From positions 62,001-126,000 of the forward strand of contig NZ_LQGY01000014.1 of NCBI RefSeq assembly GCF_001620055.1: a DNA stretch of 64,000 bases, in the 5' to 3' direction. Within the stretch, counting starts at the first letter, position 1; each line of letters starts with the position of its first letter. This DNA is from Agromyces sp. NDB4Y10. GTDB lineage: Bacteria; Actinomycetota; Actinomycetes; Actinomycetales; Microbacteriaceae. Position numbers and translations under genes: made by a program. The notes beneath the pieces were generated by a model. It saw only the letters and a program-made list of their open reading frames with translations. It was not told the origin of the DNA and made no database searches. Positions 15,902 to 24,855 of the stretch are shown piece by piece.

Positions 15902-16699
15902 ATGCATCCACCGACGACCCAGCCCGAGACCACGCAGCGGCAGATCAGCGACGAGATCGCCGAACGCCAGCGGCGTGAGACGGATGCCGCGGCATCCGCT
16001 GCCCGGCCGCTCGCCGTGCACCCCCGGCGCGACTTCGCGCCCTACCGCTCGACGACGCTGCGGCACCCGACGCACGAGCTCGTGCGCGCCGACCCCGAGG
16101 AGATCGAGCTCGTCTCGCCCGCATTCGGCCACACCGACGTCGCGGCCGAGGAGTCCGACCTGACGATCCAGCACGCCGGCGAGCCGCTCGGCGAGCGCAT
16201 CATCGTGACCGGTCGCATCCTCGACGGCGATGGCCGGCCGGTGCGCAACCAGCTCGTCGAGATCTGGCAGGCGAACGCCTCGGGCCGGTACGTGCACAAG
16301 CGCGACCAGCACCCGGCACCGCTCGACCCGAACTTCACCGGCGTCGGCCGCGTCATCACGGGCGACGACGGGTCGTACCGCATCACGACCATCAAGCCCG
16401 GCGCGTACCCGTGGAAGAACCACCGCAACGCCTGGCGGCCGGCGCACATCCACTTCTCGTTCTTCGGGAGCGCGTTCACGCAGCGGCTGATCACGCAGAT
16501 GTACTTCCCCGGCGACCCGCTGTTCGCGCTCGACCCGATCTACCAGTCGATCGTCGACCCGGCCGCGCGTGAGCGACTCGTCGCGCAGTACGACCACGAC
16601 GTGTCGGAGCCCGAGTGGGCGATCGGCTACCGGTGGGACGTCGTGCTGACCGGCCCGAAGTCGACGTGGATGGAACCGGAGGACGCCGACCATGCCTGA
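15902..16699 (+). CDS. pcaH: Protocatechuate 3,4-dioxygenase, beta subunit
   Basis: A 265-residue intradiol dioxygenase subunit carrying the non-heme Fe(III) site: Y130 (GRYVHK), Y169 (GAYPWKN), H182 and H184 (AHIHF). With PcaG it cleaves protocatechuate to 3-carboxy-cis,cis-muconate. The N-terminal region (about 1-60) contains the PcaH-type YRSTTLRHP segment. The GGAGTGACC before ATG 15902 overlaps the pobA stop, and the 3' end overlaps pcaG by 8 bases, so the subunits are translationally coupled. Confidence 0.95.
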   Translation: MHPPTTQPETTQRQISDEIAERQRRETDAAASAARPLAVHPRRDFAPYRSTTLRHPTHELVRADPEEIELVSPAFGHTDVAAEESDLTIQHAGEPLGERIIVTGRILDGDGRPVRNQLVEIWQANASGRYVHKRDQHPAPLDPNFTGVGRVITGDDGSYRITTIKPGAYPWKNHRNAWRPAHIHFSFFGSAFTQRLITQMYFPGDPLFALDPIYQSIVDPAARERLVAQYDHDVSEPEWAIGYRWDVVLTGPKSTWMEPEDADHA

Positions 16700-17333
16700 G
16701 CAGCCCACGACCGACGAGGCGTTCGACGCCGCCGACCTGCCGGGCGCCGACGCCCACCCCGAGCCGCACACCGGCCCGCTCGGCCAGACCCCCTCGCAGA
16801 CCGTCGGCCCGTTCTTCGGCTACGCGCTGCCCTACGCGGGCGGCCCCGAGGTGCGCGCGCCCTGGCAGCCCGACGCGATCCGGGTCCACGGCACGGTGCG
16901 CGACGGCGCCGGCGATCCCATCCCCGACGCGTTCGTCGAGATCTGGGGCGCGGATGCCGCCGGCCGGCCCGCCACGGCGCGCGGGTCGTTCGCCCGCGAC
17001 CCGCACGGCTTCGCCGGCTTCGGCCGTGCCGCCGTCGACCGCGACGGGCACTACTCGTTCACGACGGTCAAGCCCGGCGCGATGCGCGCGGGTTCGGCGC
17101 CGTACCTGCTCGTGACCGTCTTCGCGCGTGGCGTGCTGCAGCACCTCTTCACGCGGGCGTACTTCGGCGACGAGCCCGAGGCCAACGCGGCCGATCCCCT
17201 GCTCGCGCGGGTGGACGCCGAGCGGCGCGGGACGCTCATCGCCGAACCCGACGGCGAGCGCTCGTACCGGTTCGACCTCCGACTCCAGGGCGACGGCGAG
17301 ACCGTGTTCCTCGACTACGGCACCGAGGTCTGA
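16692..17333 (+). CDS. pcaG: Protocatechuate 3,4-dioxygenase, alpha subunit
   Basis: A 213-residue partner of PcaH. It has the intradiol dioxygenase fold (TPSQTVGPFFGYALPY, DAFVEIWGADAAGRP, FTTVKPGA) but, as expected for alpha subunits, lacks the full set of iron-binding tyrosines and histidines. It contributes to the active site of the hetero-oligomer. Its ATG lies inside the end of pcaH (8-base overlap), and pcaB follows after a gap of 13 bases. Confidence 0.93.
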   Translation: MPEQPTTDEAFDAADLPGADAHPEPHTGPLGQTPSQTVGPFFGYALPYAGGPEVRAPWQPDAIRVHGTVRDGAGDPIPDAFVEIWGADAAGRPATARGSFARDPHGFAGFGRAAVDRDGHYSFTTVKPGAMRAGSAPYLLVTVFARGVLQHLFTRAYFGDEPEANAADPLLARVDAERRGTLIAEPDGERSYRFDLRLQGDGETVFLDYGTEV

Positions 17334-17346
17334 GCAGGATGGGGCG

Positions 17347-18528
17347 ATGACCGACTGGGGATTGCTGGATCCGGGCGCGGCCGACCGCGCCGGCACCGAC
17401 GACGACGCCGTGCTCGCCACGATGGTGGAGGTCGAGCGGGCGATGCTGCGAGCGTGGGGCGACGTGCTCGGCGAGCGGCTGGACGCGCAGGCGGACGCGC
17501 TCGATGCGAGTGCCGTCGACCGCGGGGCGCTCGCCGCGGGCGTCGAGCGTGACGGGGTGCCGGTCGTGTCGCTCGTGCCGGCGCTGCGTACGCAGCTCGA
17601 CGCGGCGGGCCTGAGTACAGATCGGCTGCACCTCGGCGCGACGAGCCAGGACGTCGTCGACACCGCGCTCGTGCTCGTCGCGCGCGACGCGCTGCGCGCG
17701 AGCCGCGCCTCCCTGGTGACCGCGGGGCGCCGCCTCGCCGCACTCGCGCACGCGGCCCGGCAGAGCCCGCGCATCGCCCGCTCGCTCGCCCGGCACGGCG
17801 AGGCCTCGACGCTCGGCGTGCTCGCGGCCGGGTGGCTCGAGGGCGTCACCTCGGCGATCGACGCGATCGACGCGACGCGCTTCCCCGTGCAGTTCGGCGG
17901 CGCGGTCGGCACCGGTGCGGCAGCGGATGCCGCGGCGGGCCGCACCACGGGCGCCGCAGAGCTCCGCGCCGGCCTCGCCCGCCGCCTGGGGCTCGCCGAC
18001 CCGGGGCGGTCCTGGCACGCCGAACGGACGCCGACGCTCGCGATCGCGTCCACGTGCGCGATCGTCATCGCCCCGCTCGGGCGGATCGCCGGCGACGCCG
18101 TGTTCCTCTCCCGGGAGGAGGTCGGCGAGGTCCGGCTCGCGAGCGCCGGCGGCTCGTCGGCGATGCCCCACAAGCAGAACCCCGTCGACGCCGTCGCGAT
18201 CACCGCCGCGGCGGTGGAGGCGCCCGGTCTCCTGCAGGTCGTGGCGAGCGCCGCCGTCGCGGGCGACGAGCGGTCCGCGGGTCGGTGGCACGCCGAATGG
18301 TCCGCCGTCCGGCGGCTCGCGCGGCTCGCCCGCTCGGCCTCGGCCGCCGTGGACCGGCTCGTCGGCGGGCTCGAGTTCGACGCGGCCCGCGCGGCGGCGA
18401 TCGTCCGCGGGGCCGGACCCGCGGGGGCACGACCCGACGTCGAGGTCCTCGCCGCGGCATCCGACCGCATCGTCGACGCCGCCGTCGCCCGCTTCATCCG
18501 AACCGCAGGAACGGAGGCCCGACCATGA
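17347..18528 (+). CDS. pcaB: 3-carboxy-cis,cis-muconate cycloisomerase
   Basis: A 393-residue member of the fumarase/argininosuccinate lyase superfamily. The superfamily signature appears as G269-S-S-A-M-P-H-K-Q-N-P. It converts 3-carboxy-cis,cis-muconate to 4-carboxymuconolactone. The ATG at 17347 is preceded by AGGATGGGG. The protein is shorter than some proteobacterial PcaB (about 450 residues) but complete through the catalytic loop. Its stop overlaps the next start by ATGA. The long open frame on the opposite strand over this gene is a shadow. Confidence 0.92.
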   Translation: MTDWGLLDPGAADRAGTDDDAVLATMVEVERAMLRAWGDVLGERLDAQADALDASAVDRGALAAGVERDGVPVVSLVPALRTQLDAAGLSTDRLHLGATSQDVVDTALVLVARDALRASRASLVTAGRRLAALAHAARQSPRIARSLARHGEASTLGVLAAGWLEGVTSAIDAIDATRFPVQFGGAVGTGAAADAAAGRTTGAAELRAGLARRLGLADPGRSWHAERTPTLAIASTCAIVIAPLGRIAGDAVFLSREEVGEVRLASAGGSSAMPHKQNPVDAVAITAAAVEAPGLLQVVASAAVAGDERSAGRWHAEWSAVRRLARLARSASAAVDRLVGGLEFDAARAAAIVRGAGPAGARPDVEVLAAASDRIVDAAVARFIRTAGTEARP

Positions 18529-19739
18529 CCGCGCCCCGACTGCTCGGCTCCTTCGTTCCGGGCGCCGCCCCGAGCGGGTCGAACCCGCTGCTCGTCCTCC
18601 GGCCCTCGCTCGGCACCACCTCGGCGCTGTGGGACGGGGTCGTGTCGCGCCTCCGAGCCGACCGGCGCACCGCCGCCCTGCGCATCCTCCGGGTCGACCT
18701 GCCCGGCCACGGCGCCTCGCCCGCCGCGCACGAGCCGTTCACCGTGGCCGACCTCGCCGACGCGGTGCTCGCGGTCGTCGAGGAAGCCGGCGGCGGGGCC
18801 TTCCACGTCGCGGGCGTCTCGCTCGGCGGCGCCGTCGCGCTCGAGCTCGCCGTCGCGCGCCCGGAGCGGGTCCGCAGCCTCGTCGTGAGCTGCAGCGGTG
18901 CGCGCATCGGCACCGCCGAGGGCTGGGCCGAACGCGCCGCCGCCGTGCGCGCGAGCGGCACGGCGTCGCTCGTCACGGGCAGCGCGGCGCGCTGGTTCGC
19001 CCCCGGGTTCCTCGATCGCGAGGGCGGCGGGCCGGGGGCGGCCTCGCTCGGGCGACTCGTCGACGTCGACGACGAGTCGTACGCGCGGTGCGCGGAGGCG
19101 CTCGCGACGTTCGACCGCACCGGTGACCTGCCGGAACTCCGCGTCCCGCTGCTCGCGATCAGCGGCGAGCACGACACCGTCACCACGCCCGAGTCGATGG
19201 ACGACCTCGCCGACGCCGTCCCGGGTGCCCGGCACGTCGTGCTCGACGGCGCCTCGCACCTGGCCGTGCTCGAGGAGCCGGCGGCGGCGGCCGAACTGAT
19301 CGCGCAGCAGGCCGACGAGGCCGAGCGCGCCGGAGCGGCATCCGTCGCCCACGACCGCGGGATGACCGTGCGTCGCGAGGTGCTCGGTGACGCGCACGTC
19401 GATCGCGCCGTCGCCGGGACCACGTCCGAGACCGCGGCGTTCCAGGACTTCCTGACCCGGACCGCGTGGGGCGACGTCTGGGCGCGACCCGACCTCACCC
19501 GTCGCGAACGGTCGATCGCGACGCTCGCCTCGCTCACGACCGGGGGACACGAGAACGAGATCGCGATGCACGTGCGCGCGGCCCTCCGCAACGGCCTCTC
19601 CCGCGACGAGATCGCCGAGGTGCTGCTGCACACCGCCCTCTACGCCGGGCTGCCCGCCGCGAACTCGGCCTTCGCGATCATGCGCGACGTGTTCGCGCAA
19701 GCGGATGCCGCGGCATCCGACGCCGACCAGACCCCCTGA
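18525..19739 (+). CDS. pcaL: Fused 3-oxoadipate enol-lactonase / 4-carboxymuconolactone decarboxylase
   Basis: A 404-residue natural fusion. Residues about 1-265 are an alpha/beta hydrolase (nucleophile GVS99LGG, catalytic histidine in ASHLAVLE) equivalent to PcaD; residues about 285-400 are a carboxymuconolactone decarboxylase domain equivalent to PcaC ([31 protein letters not shown]). PcaC acts first and PcaD second, so the two consecutive steps are joined in reverse order in one chain, as in the PcaL of Streptomyces and Rhodococcus. The ATG overlaps the pcaB stop. Confidence 0.93.
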   Translation: MTAPRLLGSFVPGAAPSGSNPLLVLRPSLGTTSALWDGVVSRLRADRRTAALRILRVDLPGHGASPAAHEPFTVADLADAVLAVVEEAGGGAFHVAGVSLGGAVALELAVARPERVRSLVVSCSGARIGTAEGWAERAAAVRASGTASLVTGSAARWFAPGFLDREGGGPGAASLGRLVDVDDESYARCAEALATFDRTGDLPELRVPLLAISGEHDTVTTPESMDDLADAVPGARHVVLDGASHLAVLEEPAAAAELIAQQADEAERAGAASVAHDRGMTVRREVLGDAHVDRAVAGTTSETAAFQDFLTRTAWGDVWARPDLTRRERSIATLASLTTGGHENEIAMHVRAALRNGLSRDEIAEVLLHTALYAGLPAANSAFAIMRDVFAQADAAASDADQTP

Positions 19740-19753
19740 CCCCCGGAGGAGAC

Positions 19754-20533
19754 ATGGACAAGACCACCGCGTCGGCCGCGGAGGCCGTCGCCGACATCCC
19801 GTCGGGCGCATCGCTCGCCGTCGGCGGCTTCGGCCTGTCGGGCGTGCCGATCACGCTCATCCGCGCGCTGCTCGAGCGCGACGTCGACGATCTCGAGGTC
19901 GTCTCGAACAACTGCGGCGTCGACGGCTGGGGGCTCGGTCTCCTCCTCGCCGAGGGGCGGATCCGCCGCATCATCGCGTCCTACATCGGCGAGAACCGCG
20001 AGTTCGCCCGCCAGTACCTCTCGGGCGAGGTCGAGGTCGAGCTCACGCCGCAGGGCACGCTCGCCGAACGGCTGCGCGCCGGCGGCGTGGGTATCCCCGC
20101 GTTCTACACCGCGACCGGCGCGGGCACCGCGGTCTCCGACGGCGGCATGCCGCTGCGCTACGCGCCCGACGGCACGGTCGCGCTGACGAGCGACCCCAAG
20201 GAGCTGCGACCCTTCGACTCGTTCGGCCGGACCCGCGAGTACGTGCTCGAGCACGCCATCCGCACGGACTACGGCCTGGTGCGTGCCGCCGTCGGCGACC
20301 GGCACGGCAACCTGCGGTTCGAGAAGTCGACCCGCAACTTCAACCCGCTCGCGGGCATGGCCGGCCGGGTGACGATCGCCGAGGTCGACGAGCTCGTCGA
20401 GCCCGGCGAGCTCGGCCCCGACGACATCCACCTGCCCGGCATCTACGTCGACCGCGTCGTGCAGCTCACGCCCGAGCAGGCCGCCGACCTGCCGATCGAG
20501 AAGGTCACCACCCGCCAGAGGAAGGACGCCTGA
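19754..20533 (+). CDS. pcaI: 3-oxoadipate CoA-transferase, alpha subunit
   Basis: A 259-residue family I CoA-transferase subunit A, with the glycine-rich [10 protein letters not shown] near the N-terminus and [19 protein letters not shown]. With PcaJ it moves CoA from succinyl-CoA to 3-oxoadipate. GGAGGA lies four bases before ATG 19754. The stop and the pcaJ start share one base (TGATG), so both subunits are made together. Confidence 0.93.
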   Translation: MDKTTASAAEAVADIPSGASLAVGGFGLSGVPITLIRALLERDVDDLEVVSNNCGVDGWGLGLLLAEGRIRRIIASYIGENREFARQYLSGEVEVELTPQGTLAERLRAGGVGIPAFYTATGAGTAVSDGGMPLRYAPDGTVALTSDPKELRPFDSFGRTREYVLEHAIRTDYGLVRAAVGDRHGNLRFEKSTRNFNPLAGMAGRVTIAEVDELVEPGELGPDDIHLPGIYVDRVVQLTPEQAADLPIEKVTTRQRKDA

Positions 20534-21174
20534 TGCCGCTCACCCGTGACGAGATGGCCGCACGCGCGGCGCGTGAGCTCGAGGACGGCACCTACGTGAA
20601 CCTCGGCATCGGCCTGCCCACGCTGATCCCCAACCACCTGCCCGACGGCGTCGAGGTCGTGCTGCACTCCGAGAACGGCATCCTCGGCGTCGGCCCCTAC
20701 CCGTGGGAGGGCGAGGAGGACCCCAAGCTCATCAACGCGGGCAAGGAGACGGTCACCGTGCTGCCCGGCGCCGCGTACTTCGACTCGTCCGCGAGCTTCG
20801 GCATGATCCGCGGCGGGCGCATCACGACCGCCGTGCTCGGGGCCATGCAGGTGTCGTCGCACGGCGACATCGCCAACTGGGCCGTGCCCGGCAAGATGGT
20901 CAAGGGCATGGGCGGGGCCATGGACCTGGTGAACGGCGCCGAACGCGTCATCGTCGTCATGGAGCACGTCGCGAAGGACGGCTCGGCCAAGCTCGTCGAG
21001 CAGTGCACCCTGCCGCTCACCGGCCGCGCCTGCGTCGACCGGGTGATCACCGACCTCGCGGTCTTCGACGTCACCGCCGACGGATTCCTGCTGGTCGAGC
21101 TGGCGCCCGGCGTCACGGTCGAGCAGGTGACGGATGCCACGGGCGCGCCGTTCGCGATCGGCCCGGGGCTGTGA
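20533..21174 (+). CDS. pcaJ: 3-oxoadipate CoA-transferase, beta subunit
   Basis: A 213-residue CoA-transferase subunit B with the catalytic glutamate E47 in [11 protein letters not shown], the residue that forms the glutamyl-CoA thioester in this family. Further family segments are [14 protein letters not shown] and [15 protein letters not shown]. Scot/acetoacetate CoA-transferases look similar, but the position between pcaL and a thiolase supports the 3-oxoadipate assignment. Confidence 0.93.
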   Translation: MPLTRDEMAARAARELEDGTYVNLGIGLPTLIPNHLPDGVEVVLHSENGILGVGPYPWEGEEDPKLINAGKETVTVLPGAAYFDSSASFGMIRGGRITTAVLGAMQVSSHGDIANWAVPGKMVKGMGGAMDLVNGAERVIVVMEHVAKDGSAKLVEQCTLPLTGRACVDRVITDLAVFDVTADGFLLVELAPGVTVEQVTDATGAPFAIGPGL

Positions 21175-21181
21175 ACGCCAT

Positions 21182-21229
21182 CCGGTGGTCGAGTAGGACG
21201 CGACGCCGTCGCGCCCGTATCGAGACCCG
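21182..21229. repeat. REP-like extragenic element (GGTGGTCGAGTA ... TATCGAGACC)
   Basis: The gap between pcaJ and pcaF holds GGTGGTCGAGTA, a 6-base hairpin CGCGAC/GTCGCG (21199-21204, 21208-21213) and TATCGAGACC. I recognise this arrangement from a repeat scattered between genes in many Microbacteriaceae genomes, where it often reads GGTCTCGATACG...CTACTCGACCACC on the other strand. Only one copy is in the window. It could act as a processing or attenuation hairpin inside the pca operon. Confidence 0.6.
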
Positions 21230-21241
21230 CGAGCCGAGCGT

Positions 21242-22456
21242 ATGACCGAGCTCCGCGACGTCGTCGTCTGCGCCCCGCTGCGCACCCCCGTCGGTCGCAT
21301 GGGCGGCGCCCTGGCCGCCGTCCCCGCCGTCGAGCTCGCGACCACGGTCCTCACCGCGCTCCTCGAGCGGACCGGCGTCGATCCCGCCGCGATCGACGGC
21401 GTCATCGCCGCGCAGGGCTACCCGACCATGGAGGCCCCCGCGATCGGCCGGGTCGCCGCCCTCGACGCGGGCTTCCCGGTCACGACGACCGGCTACCAGC
21501 TCGACCGCCGCTGCGGCTCGGGCCTGCAGGCGGTGCTCAACGCCGCGATGGAGGTGCAGACCGGCGTCGCCGACGCGGTCGTCGCACTCGGGGTCGAGTC
21601 GATGTCGAACGCGCCGCTCTACACCGTCGAGGGCCGCCGGGGACTCACCGGCGCAGGGCTCATGCTGCACGACGCGCTCTCGCGCGGACGCGAGACCGTC
21701 GGCGGTCGGCGCTTCCCCACGCCGGACGGCAACGTCGGCTCCGCCGAGCTGCTGCGCGCCGAGTACGCCATCTCCCGGGAGGCGCAGGACGCGTTCGCGC
21801 TGCAGTCCCACCGGCGGGCGGTCGCCGCCCAGGAGTCCGGGGCGTTCGACGCCGAGCTGGTGCCCGTGGAGGTCCCGGGTCGCCGGGGCAGCACCACGGT
21901 CGACCGCGACGAGCACCCGCGCGCCGACACCTCGCTCGAGGCGCTGGGGTCGCTCCGCGCCATCCTCGGACGACGCGATCCGGACGCCACGGTCACGGCG
22001 GGGAACTCGAGCGGCCAGAACGACGCGGCCGCGGCCTGCATCGTGACGACGCCCGAGCGCGCGGCGGAGCTCGGGCTCACGCCCATGCTCCGCCTCGTGT
22101 CGTGGGCAGTCGCGGGCATTGACCCGCTCCGGTTCGGCGTGGCGCCGGTGCCGGCGGCGAACCTCGCGCTCGAGCGCGCCGGCATCCGCTTCGAGGACCT
22201 CGACGTGATCGAACTCAACGAGGCGTTCGCCGTGCAGGTGCTCGCGTGCCTCGCCGACTGGGGCCTCGACGCCGAGGACCCGCGCCTGAATCCGCGGGGC
22301 AGCGGCATCTCGATCGGCCACCCGATCGGCGCCACCGGCATCCGGATGCTCGCGACCCTCGCGCACGAGCTGCCCGCACTCGACGGCGAGCTCGCGCTCG
22401 AGACCATGTGCATCGGCGGCGGCCAGGCGCTCGCCGCCGTGTGGGCACGCGTCTGA
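21242..22456 (+). CDS. pcaF: 3-oxoadipyl-CoA thiolase
   Basis: A 404-residue thiolase with the acyl-accepting C91 (RRCGSGLQA), NEAFAVQ, H360 (GHPIGATG) and the second catalytic C390 (CIGGGQ). It would cleave 3-oxoadipyl-CoA into succinyl-CoA and acetyl-CoA, closing the pathway begun by PobA. A general acetyl-CoA acetyltransferase would look alike; context decides. It is separated from pcaJ by 67 bases containing a REP-like element, and no ribosome binding site stands out before ATG 21242. Confidence 0.9.
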   Translation: MTELRDVVVCAPLRTPVGRMGGALAAVPAVELATTVLTALLERTGVDPAAIDGVIAAQGYPTMEAPAIGRVAALDAGFPVTTTGYQLDRRCGSGLQAVLNAAMEVQTGVADAVVALGVESMSNAPLYTVEGRRGLTGAGLMLHDALSRGRETVGGRRFPTPDGNVGSAELLRAEYAISREAQDAFALQSHRRAVAAQESGAFDAELVPVEVPGRRGSTTVDRDEHPRADTSLEALGSLRAILGRRDPDATVTAGNSSGQNDAAAACIVTTPERAAELGLTPMLRLVSWAVAGIDPLRFGVAPVPAANLALERAGIRFEDLDVIELNEAFAVQVLACLADWGLDAEDPRLNPRGSGISIGHPIGATGIRMLATLAHELPALDGELALETMCIGGGQALAAVWARV

Positions 22457-22474
22457 GACCGGGGCGCGCGGCGA

Positions 22475-22822
22475 CTACCGCGCGCGCTCGGGACCGCCCG
22501 TGGCGTCGATGCCGGTGACGGTCGTCAGCAGGAAGACCGAGTCCTCCAGGGCGAGGACCGCGTGCCGCGAGTGCGTCAGCACGTCCAGTCGCCCGGCGGT
22601 GACCTCGGTCGGCTCCTGCCCGGTCACGCGCACGCGTCCGGCCAGGACCTGGATGCTCGCCGCCGCGGGCGAGTTGTGCTCGGCGAGCTCGACGCCCGAT
22701 CGCAGCGCGATGATCGTCTGGCGCATGGGTCCGTCGCGGAGGATCAGCTCCGCACTGCGGCCGTGCTCGTCCTCGAGCGCGGCGGCGAGGTGGGTTCGGG
22801 CGAGGTCGGTGAGGTCGGCCAC
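22475..22822 (-). CDS. Small cupin-fold protein
   Basis: A 115-residue single-domain cupin (ELAEHNSPAAASIQVLAGRVRVTG, then LTHSRHAVLALEDSVFLLTTV). Stand-alone cupins of this type in actinobacteria are of unknown function and may bind a metal or small ligand. GTG 22822 is preferred over ATG 22894 because GGAGG sits five bases upstream and a CATACT -10 box (22857-22852) would place the transcript start between the two candidates. It converges on pcaF with only 18 bases between stops. Confidence 0.7.
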   Translation of the reverse strand: MADLTDLARTHLAAALEDEHGRSAELILRDGPMRQTIIALRSGVELAEHNSPAAASIQVLAGRVRVTGQEPTEVTAGRLDVLTHSRHAVLALEDSVFLLTTVTGIDATGGPERAR

Positions 22823-22953
22823 GGTGTCCTCCGTCCGGAGTGGTGTGGTCCAGTATGCCAACCACGAGCCATCGCCATCCGTGATGCGGGACATCAGGCG
22901 GCCGTGCGCGCGCGACGATGGAGGCTCGGGCGTTCGCAGGGAAGGGGCCGCCG

Positions 22954-23724
22954 ATGGGGTCGCATGAGGGCCGCACGTACGTCGTGACCGGGGCGGCGTC
23001 CGGGATCGGCGCGGCGACGGCCGCCGCGCTCGCCGCAGCGGGTGCCCGCGTCATCGCCGCCGACCTGGCGTGGGAGGCGGCGCCGCGGGCAGGAGAGGTC
23101 GAGCCGGCGTTCCTCGACGTCGCGGATGCCGACGCGTGGGTCGCGCTCGCGGACCGACTCGCGGCGGCCGGCGGCGGCCCGGCCCTCGACGGCCTCGTGA
23201 ACGCGGCCGGCATCACGCGTCGCGCGCGCCTGCAGGACGTGACCGCCGACGACTTCGCGCAGGCGTTCGCCGTCAACGCGACCGGCCCGGCGCTCGGCAT
23301 CCGGGCGCTCGCGCCGCTGATGCCCGGCGGTGCGTCGATCGTCAACGTCGGCTCCGCGGCGGGCGCGACGGCGCACTACGGCATCGCGTACGGCGCCAGC
23401 AAGTGGGCGCTGCGCGGCATCACGAAGAGCGCCGCGATGGAACTCGGGCCCCGTGGCATCCGCGTGAACCTCGTGAGCCCCGGCTTCATCGAGACGCCCA
23501 TGACGGCGAGCGCGCCCGAGGCGTTCCGCGCGGCGAACCTCGAGGCGACGCCGCTCGGCCGGCCGGGCTCGGCCGAGGAGGTGGCCGCGGTCATCGTCCA
23601 CCTGCTCTCGCCGGAGGCCGGGTTCGTCACGGGCACGGAGATCGCGGTCGACGGCGGGCTCACGGGCCACGGCGGCGGCTTGCCGATCGCCCGGGCGATG
23701 GGAGCCGCGCATCCGGATGAGTGA
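22954..23724 (+). CDS. Short-chain dehydrogenase/reductase (SDR)
   Basis: A 256-residue classical SDR: cofactor loop TGAASGIG, NAAG, catalytic serine in VNVGSAAG, and YGASK with tyrosine and lysine. PGFIETPMT and VTGTEIAVDGGL are typical of the C-terminal half. It probably oxidises or reduces an alcohol/ketone with NAD(P)(H). ATG 22954 is chosen because AGGGAAGGGG precedes it; an in-frame ATG at 22918 overlaps a GACGAT -10-like box. It lies 96 bases before the FAH operon and may belong to the same pathway, but that is only positional. Confidence 0.88.
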   Translation: MGSHEGRTYVVTGAASGIGAATAAALAAAGARVIAADLAWEAAPRAGEVEPAFLDVADADAWVALADRLAAAGGGPALDGLVNAAGITRRARLQDVTADDFAQAFAVNATGPALGIRALAPLMPGGASIVNVGSAAGATAHYGIAYGASKWALRGITKSAAMELGPRGIRVNLVSPGFIETPMTASAPEAFRAANLEATPLGRPGSAEEVAAVIVHLLSPEAGFVTGTEIAVDGGLTGHGGGLPIARAMGAAHPDE

Positions 23725-23820
23725 TGCCCGCCATCATCGATCGCCCCTTCACTGATACCCCGGCAAGGCGGTTGACTGGTTCCACGCCGCTCATCGCCGC
23801 GCGCGTGATTGGAGACATCC

Positions 23821-24855
23821 GTGACCTCGTCGTCCGACGGCCTGACCGCCCCCTACGCGCTCGTCCGGTTCCGCCGCGCGGGCGGCGCGACCGATGCCGA
23901 GCCGGTGCTGGGCCTGGTCGCGGGGGACCGGGTGCGCGAGATCGGTCCCGCCGAGCTCGGTGCGCCCGACCTCAACGCGTTCCTCGCCGAGGCGCCCGCC
24001 TCGTGGGAGCGGCTGCGGCGCGTCGCCGAACAGGCCGACGGCACGTGGCATCCGCTCGCCGACGTCACCCTGACCGCACCGGTCACCCCGCGGCAGGTGC
24101 TGCAGACGGGCGCGAACTACCGCACCCACGTGATCGACCTCGTGGCGGCCGGGCGTGCGAAGAACGACCCGCGCCCGATCGAGGAACTCCGCGAGTGGGC
24201 CGCCGACATGATGGACCGTCGCGCACGCGAGGGCACCCCGTACTTCTTCATCGGCCTGCCGGCCGCCGTGGTCGGCGACGACGTCGACCTCGTGCTGCCG
24301 TCGTACAGCGACCAGCACGACTGGGAGCTCGAGCTCGCCGTCGTCATCGGCCGCGAGGCGTTCCGCGTCGCCCGCGAGCACGCGATGGAGCACGTCGCCG
24401 GCTACACGATCGTGAACGACATCACGACGCGCGACCTCGTCTTCCGCGAGGACATGAAGGAGATCGGCACCGACTGGTACCGCGGCAAGAACGCCCCCGG
24501 CTTCCTGCCGACCGGCCCGTTCCTGGTGCCCGCGCCGTTCGTGCCGAACCCGGGCGACCTGCACCTGCAGCTCACGCTCAACGGCGAGACGATGCAGGAT
24601 GCCACGACGTCCGACCTCCTCTTCGACCTGCCCGCGCTCATCAGCGGGGCGTCGCAGAACATGCCGCTCCTCCCGGGCGACCTGCTGCTGACGGGCAGCC
24701 CGGCCGGCAACGGCATCGTCCACGGGCGCATGCTCCGCGACGGCGACGTCATGGTCGGCGCGATCGAGGGGCTGGGCGCGCAGTCCGTGCGCGCGGTCGC
24801 CGAGACGACGGATGCCCCAGCCGGCCGCATGCACGCCGAGGCGGGTGCACGATGA
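23821..24855 (+). CDS. Fumarylacetoacetate hydrolase (FAH) family protein, first copy
   Basis: A 344-residue FAH-fold enzyme. The C-terminal metal-binding domain shows DWELELAVVIGREA, GYTIVNDITTRDLVF and GDLLLTGSPAGNG. Members hydrolyse or decarboxylate 3-keto or enol acids made by aromatic ring cleavage, using Mg2+ or Mn2+. GTG 23821 is favoured because GGAG lies six bases upstream; a TTG at 23809 is in frame but lacks this. It is the first gene of a five-gene operon with ATGA overlaps. A TTGACT word at 23773-23778 could be a -35 element but no matching -10 is clear. Confidence 0.88.
   Translation: MTSSSDGLTAPYALVRFRRAGGATDAEPVLGLVAGDRVREIGPAELGAPDLNAFLAEAPASWERLRRVAEQADGTWHPLADVTLTAPVTPRQVLQTGANYRTHVIDLVAAGRAKNDPRPIEELREWAADMMDRRAREGTPYFFIGLPAAVVGDDVDLVLPSYSDQHDWELELAVVIGREAFRVAREHAMEHVAGYTIVNDITTRDLVFREDMKEIGTDWYRGKNAPGFLPTGPFLVPAPFVPNPGDLHLQLTLNGETMQDATTSDLLFDLPALISGASQNMPLLPGDLLLTGSPAGNGIVHGRMLRDGDVMVGAIEGLGAQSVRAVAETTDAPAGRMHAEAGAR

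Noticed and set aside
16491-19811. A leftward open frame of over 1100 codons across pcaG, pcaB and pcaL
   Set aside because: It is antisense to three genes with intact catalytic motifs and has no domain or ribosome binding site.
23773-23800. TTGACT at 23773 as the promoter of the FAH operon
   Set aside because: No acceptable -10 element lies 16-19 bases downstream, so it is only mentioned as a possibility in the gene entry.
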